Positions 17,447 through 26,700 of a stretch of 64,000 bases of DNA are shown piece after piece. How positions within the stretch are numbered: the stretch's first letter is position 1; the number at the start of each line of letters is the position of its first letter. The DNA lies in contig CAVZHA010000015.1 of NCBI GenBank assembly GCA_963774945.1, positions 186,001 to 250,000 on the forward strand, written 5' to 3'. The DNA comes from Trebonia sp963774945 (GTDB lineage: Bacteria > Actinomycetota > Actinomycetes > Streptosporangiales > Streptosporangiaceae). The translations under genes were made by a program, and so were the position numbers. The notes below the pieces were generated by a model. That model made no database searches, had not been told where the DNA came from, and saw only the letters and a program-made list of their open reading frames with translations.

Positions 17447-18748
17447 ATGTGGGAGTTCTTCACCGAGCCGGAGTTCCAGCAGAAGCTCGACTGGATGGCC
17501 GCGTTCGTGCGGGACGAGTGCGAGCCGCTTGACCTGCTCTTTCCCCGCCCGGGCGACCCCTACGACGTGCACAACAAGGCGTCGCGGGCGATCCTGGCGC
17601 CGCTGCGGGAGCGGGTGAAGGAGCAGGGCCTGTGGGCCTGTCACCTCGGGCCCGAGCTCGGCGGCCAGGGCTACGGGCAGCTCAAGCTGGCGCTGATGAA
17701 CGAGATCCTGGGCCGCTCGGGCTGGGCGCCGACGGTGTTCGGCACCGCCGCCCCCGACACCGGCAACGCGGAGATCCTGGCGCTGTACGGGACGCAGGAG
17801 CAGAAGGCGCGTTACCTGCATCCGCTGCTTGAGGGCAATATCGTGTCGACCTTCTCGATGACCGAGCCGCAGGCGGGCGCCGACCCGAAGGAGTTCGTGT
17901 GCAAGGCGACGCTTGATGGTGACGAGTGGGTGATCGAGGGCGAGAAGTGGTTCTCGTCGCACGCGCGCTACGCGTCGTTCCTGATCGTGATGGCGGTGAC
18001 CGACACCGACGCCCGGCCGCACGAGCGGATGTCGATGTTCATCGTCCCGGCCGAGACCCCCGGCATCGAGATCATCCGCAACGTCGCGACGATGAACGAG
18101 CGTGACGACCTGGACGAGGGCACCGAGGGCTACATCCGCTACAACCAGGTCCGGGTGCCGCTCGACGCGATGCTGGGGGCGCCGGGCGAGGGGTTCAAGG
18201 TCGCCCAGTCCCGGCTGGGCGGCGGCCGGGTGCACCACGCCATGCGGGTGGTGGGCAAGTGCCAGCGGGCGTTCGACATGATGTGCGAGCGGGCGCTGTC
18301 GCGCCGGACCCAGGGCAAGCTGCTGTCCGAGCACCAGTTCGTGCAGGGCTTCATCGCCGACTCGGCCCTTCAGCTGCAGCAGTTCCGGCTGCTGGTGCTG
18401 CAGACCGCGTGGATCATCGACAACCAGCCGCACGGCGCCGCCCGCACGCACATCGCGATGTGCAAGGTGGCGCTGGCCCAGGTGCTGCACGACATCCTGC
18501 AGCGGGCGGTGCAGCTGCACGGCTCGCTCGGCACCACTCAGGAGACGCCGCTCGGCCCCTGGTGGGCGTACGCGCCGCAGCTCGCGCTGGCGGACGGGCC
18601 GACCGAGGTGCACAAGGCCGCGATCGCCAAGGGCATGCTGCGCGGCTACCGTCCGGCCCCCGGCCTGTTCCCGACCGAGCACATCCCCACCCGGCGGGCT
18701 GCGGCGCGCGCCCGCTACGCGGCCGTTCTCGAGGAGCACGGGCTGTGA
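17447..18748 (+). CDS. Acyl-CoA dehydrogenase, ACAD10/11-like
   Basis: 433 residues, longer than the 380 of standard ACADs. The pattern APDTGNAEILALYGTQEQK, then PLLEGNIVSTFSMTEPQAG and WVIEGEKWFSSHA, matches the ACAD10/11 and LvaC type. The C-terminal flavin/substrate segment VQLHGSLGTTQETPLG replaces the usual IHGGxGY. In the characterised 4-hydroxyacid route these enzymes eliminate phosphate from 4-phosphoacyl-CoA to give an enoyl-CoA. A fitting kinase gene is divergent to it. The stop overlaps the GTG start of the next SDR by 4 bp, so the two are co-transcribed. Confidence 0.9.
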   Translation: MWEFFTEPEFQQKLDWMAAFVRDECEPLDLLFPRPGDPYDVHNKASRAILAPLRERVKEQGLWACHLGPELGGQGYGQLKLALMNEILGRSGWAPTVFGTAAPDTGNAEILALYGTQEQKARYLHPLLEGNIVSTFSMTEPQAGADPKEFVCKATLDGDEWVIEGEKWFSSHARYASFLIVMAVTDTDARPHERMSMFIVPAETPGIEIIRNVATMNERDDLDEGTEGYIRYNQVRVPLDAMLGAPGEGFKVAQSRLGGGRVHHAMRVVGKCQRAFDMMCERALSRRTQGKLLSEHQFVQGFIADSALQLQQFRLLVLQTAWIIDNQPHGAARTHIAMCKVALAQVLHDILQRAVQLHGSLGTTQETPLGPWWAYAPQLALADGPTEVHKAAIAKGMLRGYRPAPGLFPTEHIPTRRAAARARYAAVLEEHGL

Positions 18749-19494
18749 CCGACACGCTGTTCGACCTGACGGGAAAGGTCGCTCTGGTCACCGGCGGGAG
18801 CCGCGGCCTCGGGCGGGAGATGGTGCTCGCGTTCGCCCGCGCGGGGGCGGACGTGGTGATCGCCAGCCGCAAGCTGGACAACTGCCAGGCGCTGGCGGAC
18901 GAGGTCGAGGCGACCTGGCCGAGGCGGGCGCTGCCGGTGGCGTGCCACGTCGGGCACTGGGAGGAGTGCGACGAGCTGGCCGACCGCGCCTACGGGCACT
19001 TCGGCGCGGTCGACATCCTGGTCAACAACGCGGGCATGTCACCGGTGGCGCCGTCGTCGGCGGAGACGTCGGAGGAGCTGTTCGACAAGGTGATCGGGGT
19101 CAACTTCAAGGGGCCGTTCCGGCTCTGCGCGCTGATCGGGCAGCGGATGTACGACGCCGGCGGCGGCTCGATCATCAACGTCTCTTCGAGCGGCGCGCTG
19201 TTCCCGTCGCCCCGGTTCGGGCCCTACGCGGGCGCCAAGGCGGCGCTGAACGCGCTCACCACGGTGTTCGCCCGGGAGTACGCGCCTCGGGTGCGGGTCA
19301 ACACGCTGTCGGCCGGGCCGTTCCTGACCGACATCTCCAAGCACTGGCCAGCCGACGGCGAGCGCAACTGGCACAACGCGGCCGGGCGGGCCGGGGAGCC
19401 CGAGGAGGTCGTGACCACGGCGCTGTACCTTGCGTCGGCTGCGTCCAGCTACACGACCGGGTCGCTTATCCGGGTCGACGGCGGGCTCTACTGA
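18745..19494 (+). CDS. SDR-family oxidoreductase, coupled to ACAD10/11-like gene
   Basis: The GTG start at 18745 overlaps the preceding stop (GTGA). 249 residues: TGGSRGLGREM loop, ILVNNAGMSP, Ser in INVSSSGALF, YAGAKAAL catalytic Tyr/Lys, and SLIRVDGGLY at the end. It probably oxidises a 3- or 4-hydroxyacyl-CoA produced by the pathway, as LvaD does in the levulinate route; this is inference from the operon. A 22-bp stretch around its NNAG codons is repeated at 21541-21562. Confidence 0.9.
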   Translation: MTDTLFDLTGKVALVTGGSRGLGREMVLAFARAGADVVIASRKLDNCQALADEVEATWPRRALPVACHVGHWEECDELADRAYGHFGAVDILVNNAGMSPVAPSSAETSEELFDKVIGVNFKGPFRLCALIGQRMYDAGGGSIINVSSSGALFPSPRFGPYAGAKAALNALTTVFAREYAPRVRVNTLSAGPFLTDISKHWPADGERNWHNAAGRAGEPEEVVTTALYLASAASSYTTGSLIRVDGGLY

Positions 19495-19526
19495 GAACCG
19501 GGTTGTGCTGGGAAGGGAGAGCGGAC

Positions 19527-20381
19527 ATGGCGGGGCGCATGCAGGGCAAGGTGGCGCTGGTGACCGGGGCCGCGCGCGGTCAGGGGCGCAGCCACGCGGT
19601 GCGGCTGGCGCAGGAGGGCGCGGACATTATCGCCGTGGACGTCTGTTCGCAGATCAACTCGGTTCCGTACCCGATGGCGACCGAGGCCGACCTGGCCGAG
19701 ACGGCCCGTCTGGTGGAAGAGCTCGACCGCCGGGTCGTCACCCGGGTGGCCGACGTCCGGGACCGCGGTCCGCTGGCGGCGGCGGTGGCGGCTGGTGTCG
19801 CGGCGCTGGGGCACCTGGACGTGGTCGTGGCCAACGCGGGGATTATCCCGCTCGGCTCCGGGATTGCGCCGGTCGCGTTTCTGGACGCCGTCTCGGTCGA
19901 CCTGGTCGGCGTCATCAACACCGTCGAGACCGCGTTCCCGCATCTGGGCACCGGGGCATCGATCATCTGCATCGGGTCCATGGCCGCGATGATGCCCGGG
20001 GCGGCGGAGGCGCCCGGCACGGCGGGGTACTCCCACGCCAAGCGCGGAGTTGCCCGCTTCACCCATGATCTGGCGCTGGCTCTCGCCCCGCACGGCATCC
20101 GGGTCAACGCCGTGCACCCGGGCAACATCGACACCGACATGCTGCAGAACGACGCCATGTACCGCCTGTTCCGGCCGGACCTTGAGCACCCGGCCAGAGA
20201 TGACGTCCAATCGGCGTTCGGCTCGATGCACAAGCTCCCGGTCAACACCCTTGACCCGGCCGACATCAGCGAGGCCGTCCTCTACCTGGCCTCAGACGCC
20301 TCGCGCTACGTCACCGGGCTCCAGATGAAAGTCGACGCCGGCGCTCTGCTTCCCGTCACCAGCTCCGGCGCGCCCGGCTGA
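19527..20381 (+). CDS. Mycofactocin-coupled-type SDR oxidoreductase
   Basis: 284 residues from ATG 19527 with GGAAGGGAGA as ribosome site. The N-terminus GKVALVTGAARGQGRSHAVRLA and the long insertion with IIAVDVCSQINSVPYPMAT are the pattern of SDRs that depend on mycofactocin, where the nicotinamide cofactor is bound and does not exchange. Catalytic YSHAKRG and the C-terminal YVTGLQMKVDAGALL are present. It follows the previous SDR by 32 bp. No mycofactocin biosynthesis gene is in the window. Confidence 0.88.
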   Translation: MAGRMQGKVALVTGAARGQGRSHAVRLAQEGADIIAVDVCSQINSVPYPMATEADLAETARLVEELDRRVVTRVADVRDRGPLAAAVAAGVAALGHLDVVVANAGIIPLGSGIAPVAFLDAVSVDLVGVINTVETAFPHLGTGASIICIGSMAAMMPGAAEAPGTAGYSHAKRGVARFTHDLALALAPHGIRVNAVHPGNIDTDMLQNDAMYRLFRPDLEHPARDDVQSAFGSMHKLPVNTLDPADISEAVLYLASDASRYVTGLQMKVDAGALLPVTSSGAPG

Positions 20382-20418
20382 GAGTTGCGTTGAGCTGTAC
20401 CAGGCGTCGGCCGTAACG

Positions 20419-20787
20419 TCAGCCGCCCGGCGGCGGTGGCCGCCAGGCGGCGGCCCATTCTTCCAGCGGGGCCAGGCGGGCCAGCAGGTCGCGGCCGGCG
20501 GCGGTGAGGGCGTAGCCGTCGCCGGCGTGCCGGGTAACGCCGGCCTCGGACAGCTCACGGAGCCGGTCGGCCAGCACGCTGGAGGAAACCCCGCCGCACC
20601 GCGCCTGGAGCTCGCGGAACGTGGGCACCGGCTCCGCGCGCAGCTCCCAGATCACCCGCAGGGCCCAGCGGCGGCCGAGCAGGTCCAGTAGCGCCATGAT
20701 CGGGCGGCCGGTGGACGATCCCCTGACCGGCGAGCCTGGCAGCGGCGTGCCCGGCCGGGGGTTGGGGCTTGAAGATGACGGGGGCAC
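20419..20787 (-). CDS. HxlR-family winged-helix regulator
   Basis: 122 residues. After an N-terminal Pro/Ser-rich tail the core reads LDLLGRRWALRVIWELR, then CGGVSSSVLADRLRELSEAG (recognition helix) and YALTAAGRDLL, the HxlR/MarR-like pattern. The start may be ATG 20697 if the tail is not translated. HxlR proteins often sense reactive electrophiles. It is divergent from a carboxymuconolactone-decarboxylase-like gene, its likely target. Confidence 0.82.
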   Translation of the reverse strand: MPPSSSSPNPRPGTPLPGSPVRGSSTGRPIMALLDLLGRRWALRVIWELRAEPVPTFRELQARCGGVSSSVLADRLRELSEAGVTRHAGDGYALTAAGRDLLARLAPLEEWAAAWRPPPPGG

Positions 20788-20819
20788 GGGATTCGCGAGG
20801 TCCGTTCGGGGTGGCGGGT

Positions 20820-20836
20820 GCTTTCGTTTTCAAAGC
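20820..20836. promoter_or_regulatory. Candidate HxlR operator GCTTT-N7-AAAGC
   Basis: GCTTT at 20820-20824 and AAAGC at 20832-20836 form an inverted repeat in an AT-rich segment between the HxlR and the CMD-like genes, 13 bp before the latter's start. Its position would let it repress both. Confidence 0.35.
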
Positions 20837-20848
20837 ACGAATGCTAGC

Positions 20849-21430
20849 ATGGCGATCATGCCTCGAATTTCGAAGCAGTATCGCGTCGAACCGCTGGAAC
20901 CGCCCTACGACGCCGCGGCGGCGGCCGCGCTGGAACTCCTCGGACCGCCGATCACCCTGTTCCGAACCTGGGCCCGCCGCCCGGACCTGGCGCGCGGGAT
21001 CGCCGGATGGGGACGGTACTACCTGTCCCGGCAGTCGGCTCTCACCCTCCGCCAGCGGGAGCTTGCGATCGACCGGACGACCGCGCTATGCGGCGCCGAC
21101 TACGAGTGGGGAGTGCACATCGCGTTCTTCGCCGAACGCGCCGCCCTGACGGCGGACCAGGTTCGGTCGCTCGGAACAGGCCAGCCCGATGACCAGTGCT
21201 GGGGCGACCCCGCCGACCGGGCGGTGCTGCGGGCCGTGGACGAGCTGCACACGAGCTACGACCTCGCGGATGGCACATGGGACGGCCTCGTCGACGCCGT
21301 CGGCGCCGACGGCGCGCTGGACCTGCTCCTGCTGTGCGGCTGGTACCACGCGATCTCGTTCACCGTACGGTCACTGCGCCTGCCGCTCGAGCCAGGAACG
21401 ACGCCGATACCATCACCCAGCGCCGGGTGA
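20849..21430 (+). CDS. Carboxymuconolactone decarboxylase-like (AhpD fold) protein
   Basis: 193 residues from ATG 20849 (ATG 20858 is an alternative). It carries the CMD signature RQRELAIDRTTALCGADYEWGVH, with Glu, Cys and His, where the second Cys of AhpD is replaced, so peroxidase action by a CxxC is unlikely. Members act in aromatic lactone decarboxylation or as uncharacterised oxidoreductases. Divergent from the HxlR regulator, which points to inducible expression. Confidence 0.85.
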   Translation: MAIMPRISKQYRVEPLEPPYDAAAAAALELLGPPITLFRTWARRPDLARGIAGWGRYYLSRQSALTLRQRELAIDRTTALCGADYEWGVHIAFFAERAALTADQVRSLGTGQPDDQCWGDPADRAVLRAVDELHTSYDLADGTWDGLVDAVGADGALDLLLLCGWYHAISFTVRSLRLPLEPGTTPIPSPSAG

Positions 21431-21540
21431 CGGATCACTCGGCGCTTGCGCGGCGGGTCAGCGGCTCGGCAGGTTGGCCGGGTAGGAGCACCAGTACTGG
21501 CTCTTGGCAAATGTCGCGGTCGCACTGGCCGAGGGGGGCA

Positions 21541-21562
21541 GTCAACAACGCGGGCATGTCAC
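21541..21562 (+). repeat. 22-bp copy of SDR NNAG-region DNA in a gene-free stretch
   Basis: These 22 bases (starting GTCAACAACGCGGGCATG) are identical to 19021-19042 inside the SDR at 18745. Here they follow a stretch that does not encode an SDR and overlap the stop codon of the lectin-tailed hydrolase on the other strand. The rest of 21431-21558 shows no gene. It is probably an SDR remnant at a recombination junction. Confidence 0.4.
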
Positions 21563-23730
21563 TTTCCGGCGGTGCCGGTGGACCACAGCGCGGAGCCGGA
21601 CGCGCTGTAGATGACGACGTTGCCGTCGTTTTGCACATCGAGGTAAGCCCCGGAGTTCCCGGCCGTAGCGCTGGCCCATACCGGGGTTCCCGCACTGGTG
21701 TAGAGCACGAAGTTCCCGTCGCCCTGCATGATCGCCTCATCGGCGGCGGAGCCGGCCGTGTTGGAGGCCCACAGCGGGGTGCCGTTCTGGTACAGGACGA
21801 GATTCCCGTCGCCCTGCATAGTCAGCGTGAACCCGCCGTTGCACGACGCGAGCGACTGGTTGGCGGTCAGCTCCTGGTTCGCGGTCAGATCCCCGCAGGA
21901 GCCGGTCGTGCTGCCGGTGCAACTGGGCGTGCCCGACGGCGCCGCGCCCGGCACGACGCTCCACTCGGCGAGCGAGGCCGCCGGTAGGGTCGCCTGCGTG
22001 CAGATCCCGCCGGAAACCGCAGTTTGCGGAACCGCGGTTCCGCTCGCGTTCACCACGTGGTAGGTGCCCGCGGCCAGCCCGAGCCCGGTCGGGTTGAAGG
22101 TGATCGCGGCGTTGTAGGCGGTGCCTGAGGTGATGTTCGCGAGGGTGACCTGCGCGCTGGTCCTCGCGGACGAAACGGTCGGCACGACCTGCACGGTGCC
22201 GCTGCTTGACAGGGTCGCGTACGCGGTCGCGTACTGCGACAGCTGAGACGAGGCGGTCAGCACTATGCCGCCGGCGTTCTTGTACGTGGTCAGATTCGCA
22301 TCCACCCCGTTGAGCGGCAAAACCGCCTTGAACGACGACAGGCTCACGGCGCCGTTGGCCAGCTCCTGACTGGTCACGATGGCCAGTCCGGACTGGAAGC
22401 CGTCCCAGATGCTCTCCGCCTGGCTCTCCACGCTGCCCAGACTGCCGCCGCTTGTGTTGCCGTAGCCCTGGGAGACGTCCATGTACAGGGCGACCGGCTG
22501 CTGCGGATACGACCCCGAGATGGTCTTGAGCGTCGGCAGCCAGCTCGTGTAGATCGGGAACCCGACGATGTCCTTCTCGGTGCCGTCGTGAATGAAGAAG
22601 TCCTCACCACCCGCCTGCGGGAATGTCATCCCGTAGCTGTCGAGCCACTGCACGGCGCCTGCGGCGAGGTCAGAGTTCGAACTCGGCGCGGTCCACTCCT
22701 CGGCCATCTTCACGCCGTAGGCGCGCGCCAGGCTGGCCATCACCAGGGTCATGCCGGTGTTGTTGGCTGAGTCCGCGATGACGATGACGTTGTACTGCCT
22801 GGCCAGCTCGAAGAACGTGTCCGGGTTGTTGGCGTAGTTCGTCGCGTTCGCGAGCTCGCCGCCGTAGTAGTAGTACAGCGGCGTGGTCGCGGTGACGTTG
22901 CGGACGTCAGCGGTGAGCTGCCCGTAGGTCTGCTGCACGCTCCACGCCCGGAACGCCTGGAACACACCGAACAGCGACTGTCCTGAGGCCTCGGCCGGCA
23001 CCTGGCTGAAGGACGTGTACGAGGTGTGCTCGTCGGAATTGAAAGTGGCGATCGTACCGTAGGTATCCGGCAGGTAGACGTTCCGGAACTCGGCGACATC
23101 GTCGGCCGTATAGCCGCTGCCGGCGCCGTTCAGGTCCCACTGGGCGTCGAGGAAGCCGTAATCGAGAATCGCGCCACCGTACCCGCCGGGCTGGGCGACC
23201 GAATTCTGGATGGTGTCCACCACGTAGGTGAAGTACTCCGACTGCTCGGTGGGGTTCCACCAGTCCGGGGCCTGGCTCGTCGCGCCGCCGCTGCCCTCCT
23301 CGAAGTCCGTGATCCACGGAGCCGGGCTCCCGCCCCAGCCGGCCTGCCAGAAGATCGGGATCAGCTGGATGCCCGCCGCCGCAGCGTTAGCGAGTTCCTG
23401 ATCCCAGATCGCGAAACTGAACGTGCCGGCTGACGGCTCGATCGTGCCCCACGGCATGTCCAGCTCGGCCGTGGTAAGCCCGTCGGCGCGAAGGCCGGCG
23501 AAGTAGGACTCCGACCAGGCCGCGCCGTTGTTGTCGAAGTCGAGCTGGGTCGACCACATCGGCGTGGTGGGTGACGAGGCGGCGTGCGCGGACGCCGAAG
23601 CGACAGCACCCAGGCCGAGCAAGCCCGCCACCAGGGCACCGGTCATACCCAGGGCCGCGGACACGCGCCGACGTCTCGGCGGCGGGCATCCCTTGACAGT
23701 CGTATCGCATTCCTTGTTGAACACGTACAT
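21559..23730 (-). CDS. Secreted GH-A clan (GH42-like) glycoside hydrolase with C-terminal bulb-lectin domain
   Basis: 723 residues. A signal peptide (RRRRVSAALGMTGALVAGLL, ending near ASAHAAS) is followed by a TIM barrel starting TTAELDMPWGTIEPSAGTFS, like the first strand of GH42/GH35 enzymes, with several aromatic-rich loops. An Ig-like region precedes a C-terminal B_lectin module with three Q-x-D-x-N-x-V-x-Y repeats (MQGDGNLVLY, MQGDGNFVLY, VQNDGNVVIY). The exact GH family is not certain. It is last in a leftward three-gene operon. Its lectin-coding DNA is identical to that of the next gene over 352 bp. Confidence 0.8.
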   Translation of the reverse strand: MYVFNKECDTTVKGCPPPRRRRVSAALGMTGALVAGLLGLGAVASASAHAASSPTTPMWSTQLDFDNNGAAWSESYFAGLRADGLTTAELDMPWGTIEPSAGTFSFAIWDQELANAAAAGIQLIPIFWQAGWGGSPAPWITDFEEGSGGATSQAPDWWNPTEQSEYFTYVVDTIQNSVAQPGGYGGAILDYGFLDAQWDLNGAGSGYTADDVAEFRNVYLPDTYGTIATFNSDEHTSYTSFSQVPAEASGQSLFGVFQAFRAWSVQQTYGQLTADVRNVTATTPLYYYYGGELANATNYANNPDTFFELARQYNVIVIADSANNTGMTLVMASLARAYGVKMAEEWTAPSSNSDLAAGAVQWLDSYGMTFPQAGGEDFFIHDGTEKDIVGFPIYTSWLPTLKTISGSYPQQPVALYMDVSQGYGNTSGGSLGSVESQAESIWDGFQSGLAIVTSQELANGAVSLSSFKAVLPLNGVDANLTTYKNAGGIVLTASSQLSQYATAYATLSSSGTVQVVPTVSSARTSAQVTLANITSGTAYNAAITFNPTGLGLAAGTYHVVNASGTAVPQTAVSGGICTQATLPAASLAEWSVVPGAAPSGTPSCTGSTTGSCGDLTANQELTANQSLASCNGGFTLTMQGDGNLVLYQNGTPLWASNTAGSAADEAIMQGDGNFVLYTSAGTPVWASATAGNSGAYLDVQNDGNVVIYSASGSALWSTGTAGK
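21565..21916. repeat. 352-bp identical direct repeat, copy 1 (bulb-lectin module)
   Basis: Read base by base against 23762-24113, the segment shows no difference over 352 bp (offset exactly 2197). It encodes the lectin domain of the GH42-like enzyme. A third, diverged copy lies at about 27414-27760. Identity at silent sites shows a very recent duplication or gene conversion. Confidence 0.9.
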
Positions 23731-23755
23731 TCACCTTCCCTGGCCGGCGTCGGGC

Positions 23756-26700
23756 CTACTCTCCGGCGGTGCCGGTGGACCACAGCGCGGAGCCGGACGC
23801 GCTGTAGATGACGACGTTGCCGTCGTTTTGCACATCGAGGTAAGCCCCGGAGTTCCCGGCCGTAGCGCTGGCCCATACCGGGGTTCCCGCACTGGTGTAG
23901 AGCACGAAGTTCCCGTCGCCCTGCATGATCGCCTCATCGGCGGCGGAGCCGGCCGTGTTGGAGGCCCACAGCGGGGTGCCGTTCTGGTACAGGACGAGAT
24001 TCCCGTCGCCCTGCATAGTCAGCGTGAACCCGCCGTTGCACGACGCGAGCGACTGGTTGGCGGTCAGCTCCTGGTTCGCGGTCAGATCCCCGCAGGAGCC
24101 GGTCGTGCTGCCGCTGATCGTCCAGGTGAAGCTGGCCGATCCGCTCGCCCCGGTGGTGTCGGTGGCGGTCACCGTGACGTTCGACGTCGCTGCTGTGGTG
24201 GGCGTGCCGGAGATCAGGCCGGAGGAGCTGATCGACAGGCCCGCGGGCAGTCCGGTGGCGGAGTAGGTGAGCGTCTGGCCGGAGGCAGAGTCGGTGCCGT
24301 TGACCTTCAGGCTGGCCGCGGCGCCCACCGTCCCGGTCTGGTTACCGGGGCTGGTGACGGTGACCGTGTTGCCCGGTGATGTTGTTCCTGAGCTGGCGAA
24401 GGTCATATAGCGGATGTTCCAGCCGCCGTTGTCCTCATCCAGGGTCAGGGTCTGCTTCCCGGCCGGCAAGTTAACGGTCGCGTTGACGGTGGTCCAGGTC
24501 TGCCATGCCCCGGTGTTGGGGACGTTGATGTTCCCGGACAGGTTGGCGCCGGAGGAATTGGCGATGTGCAGGCCGTCGGTGACGCCGCTGAGCGAGGCCA
24601 GCCGCAGGCTGGCCGTGTAGGTGCCGGCGGTGGCGACGTTGACGGTGTACTTGAACCATTGTCCGGTGGCGGTCCAGCCGAGGTCGTCCCCGCACCCGGC
24701 GGCCCCGGTGTCGGTGCAGGCCTCCAGGTCCACGCCGTCGGAGCGGTAGCTGTTGGCGGAGCCGTTGACCGAGGTGACGTTGTAGGCCACCCCCTGACCG
24801 CCGGTGTCGTAGTTGGCCGCCTGCACCGTGCCAGGGACCGCCGCCGCGGTACCGCCGTAGGGGGCCTCCGCGCCGCCGCCGACCGGCGGGGGCGCGTTGC
24901 CGTTCAGGCCGATCGACACGCCGCCCAGGTGCTTGGCGGTGGTCGACTGGGACCCGGTGACCTGCGCGAACGGCAGCGACGTGGTCAGTGACGACGGCTG
25001 TTCGACCAGGTAGGAGGAGCCGGCCGTGACCGGGACGCTGAACGTCGAGGCGGTGGTGGCGCCCACCACGACGGCGCCGCTGGACCCGTTGACCACCTCG
25101 GCCTGCTGGCCGGGCCACGGGTTGCGCACGGTCATCGTCTGCGTGGTGCCGGCCTGGATCGCGGCGGTGGCGATGGCACCGCCCTCCACCTGCACGTCCA
25201 CCTTGGAGCCGCCCTGGATGTAGACCGTGCCCGAGCCGTTCCAGCTCGACGGCCAGGCCGGGGCGAACCGCAGCGTCCCGTCGTAATCGGTGGCCAGCGC
25301 CTCGTCCATCGCGGTCGCGACGTTCGCCTGCTGCTCGTCGTACGGCTCGTCGGGGGTACTGTCGTACGCCGCCAGGCCGGAAATGTAGGTCTGGTACTTT
25401 TCCGTGTTGGCGACGAGGTCCGACGACACCTGCGAGCCCATGTCCAGGCGGGCCGCGTCGACCGCGTCGAAACTCCAGTCATTGATATCCACATTCGGCC
25501 GGCTGTTGTAGGTCCGGTCGGCCAGCGCGGTCAGGTTGTCCCCGTTGACCGTCGTGCTGTCGCCGATGACGCCGTACGGCCACACCGGCTCGAGGCCGAT
25601 GTTCTCGCTGTTGCGGATGGTCGCCGACGGCTGGTAGGAGTCGCCGATCACGTCGCTGCCGGCGGCGTCGGCGCTGGCGGCCGCCGACGCGGACGTCGGC
25701 TGCGAGTTCAGCAGTGAAGTCAGGCTCGACTGGCTGACCCGCGCGTAGGGCTCGATCTGGTTCTCGGCCGTTCGCAGCTGCGAGGCCTGCGAGGAGTCGG
25801 TGTTCAGCAGGGTCGCCGCGCTGATCACCGCCGGGAACAGCGCCTGGTCGGCGGCGATGTCGTCGGTCGGGTCCTGGACCGCCCACTGGCTCTCGTGCGC
25901 GTTGGCCACCGCGTGCAGGAACCCGTCGGAGCCGACGCTCTGGTAGGCCAGCAGGAACGTGGCCGCCGCCTCCATCACCGGGAAGTACTGCTGCAGGAAC
26001 GACAGGCTGCCGGTGTCCTGGTACTGCTGCCAGATGTCCAGCGCGATCTCGGGGCCGCTGGCGATGTTCAGGGCGTTGTAACTCGGGCTCGACGCCGTCG
26101 CGCACGAGGCGTTCGACGAGTTGCCGCCGCCGTTGTAGTAGCCGTTGCCGTTGAACCGCATCGTCTCCGGCACGCACGCCCCCGCCTTGCCGCCCATCTG
26201 CGCGCTGGTCCACGACTCGATCGCCGGCAGGTCATTGAGGTACATGCCGAAGATCGGCACGTTGCTGCTGAAGTTCCCCGACGACATGTTCGCGGCGATC
26301 TGCCCGCGCAGGTTCCACAGCCAGTACCCCGCCGGGTACCAGTCCTGCTGATCCTCGTCATAGGCGAACATGTCCGCCACCCCCGCCTGGCTGCCCGGGT
26401 AGTCACCGCTGTGCATCGTGGCGGCCTCGTCATACAGGTTCAGGGTGCGCAGGTTCTCCATGTACTGCGCCGACCCGTCGGACGAGGTCGCCTGGATCAG
26501 GCCGCTGTTGGCCCAGTAGCCGTTCCACCACGACGACTGGGCCGCCAGCAGCGACGACGTCGCCGCGGTGGTGTCCCCGCCGATCAGGCTCGACGCGGTC
26601 GTCGTCGCGTTGCCGCCGGTCCACTCGGGCGACGCGACGATCACCCGGAACGAGCCGTCGGAGTTCGGGGTGAACGTCACCTTCACCTGGGTGGAGTTGA

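Noticed and set aside
17378..18739. 453-codon minus-strand frame
   Set aside because: It is the antisense shadow of the ACAD10/11-like gene.
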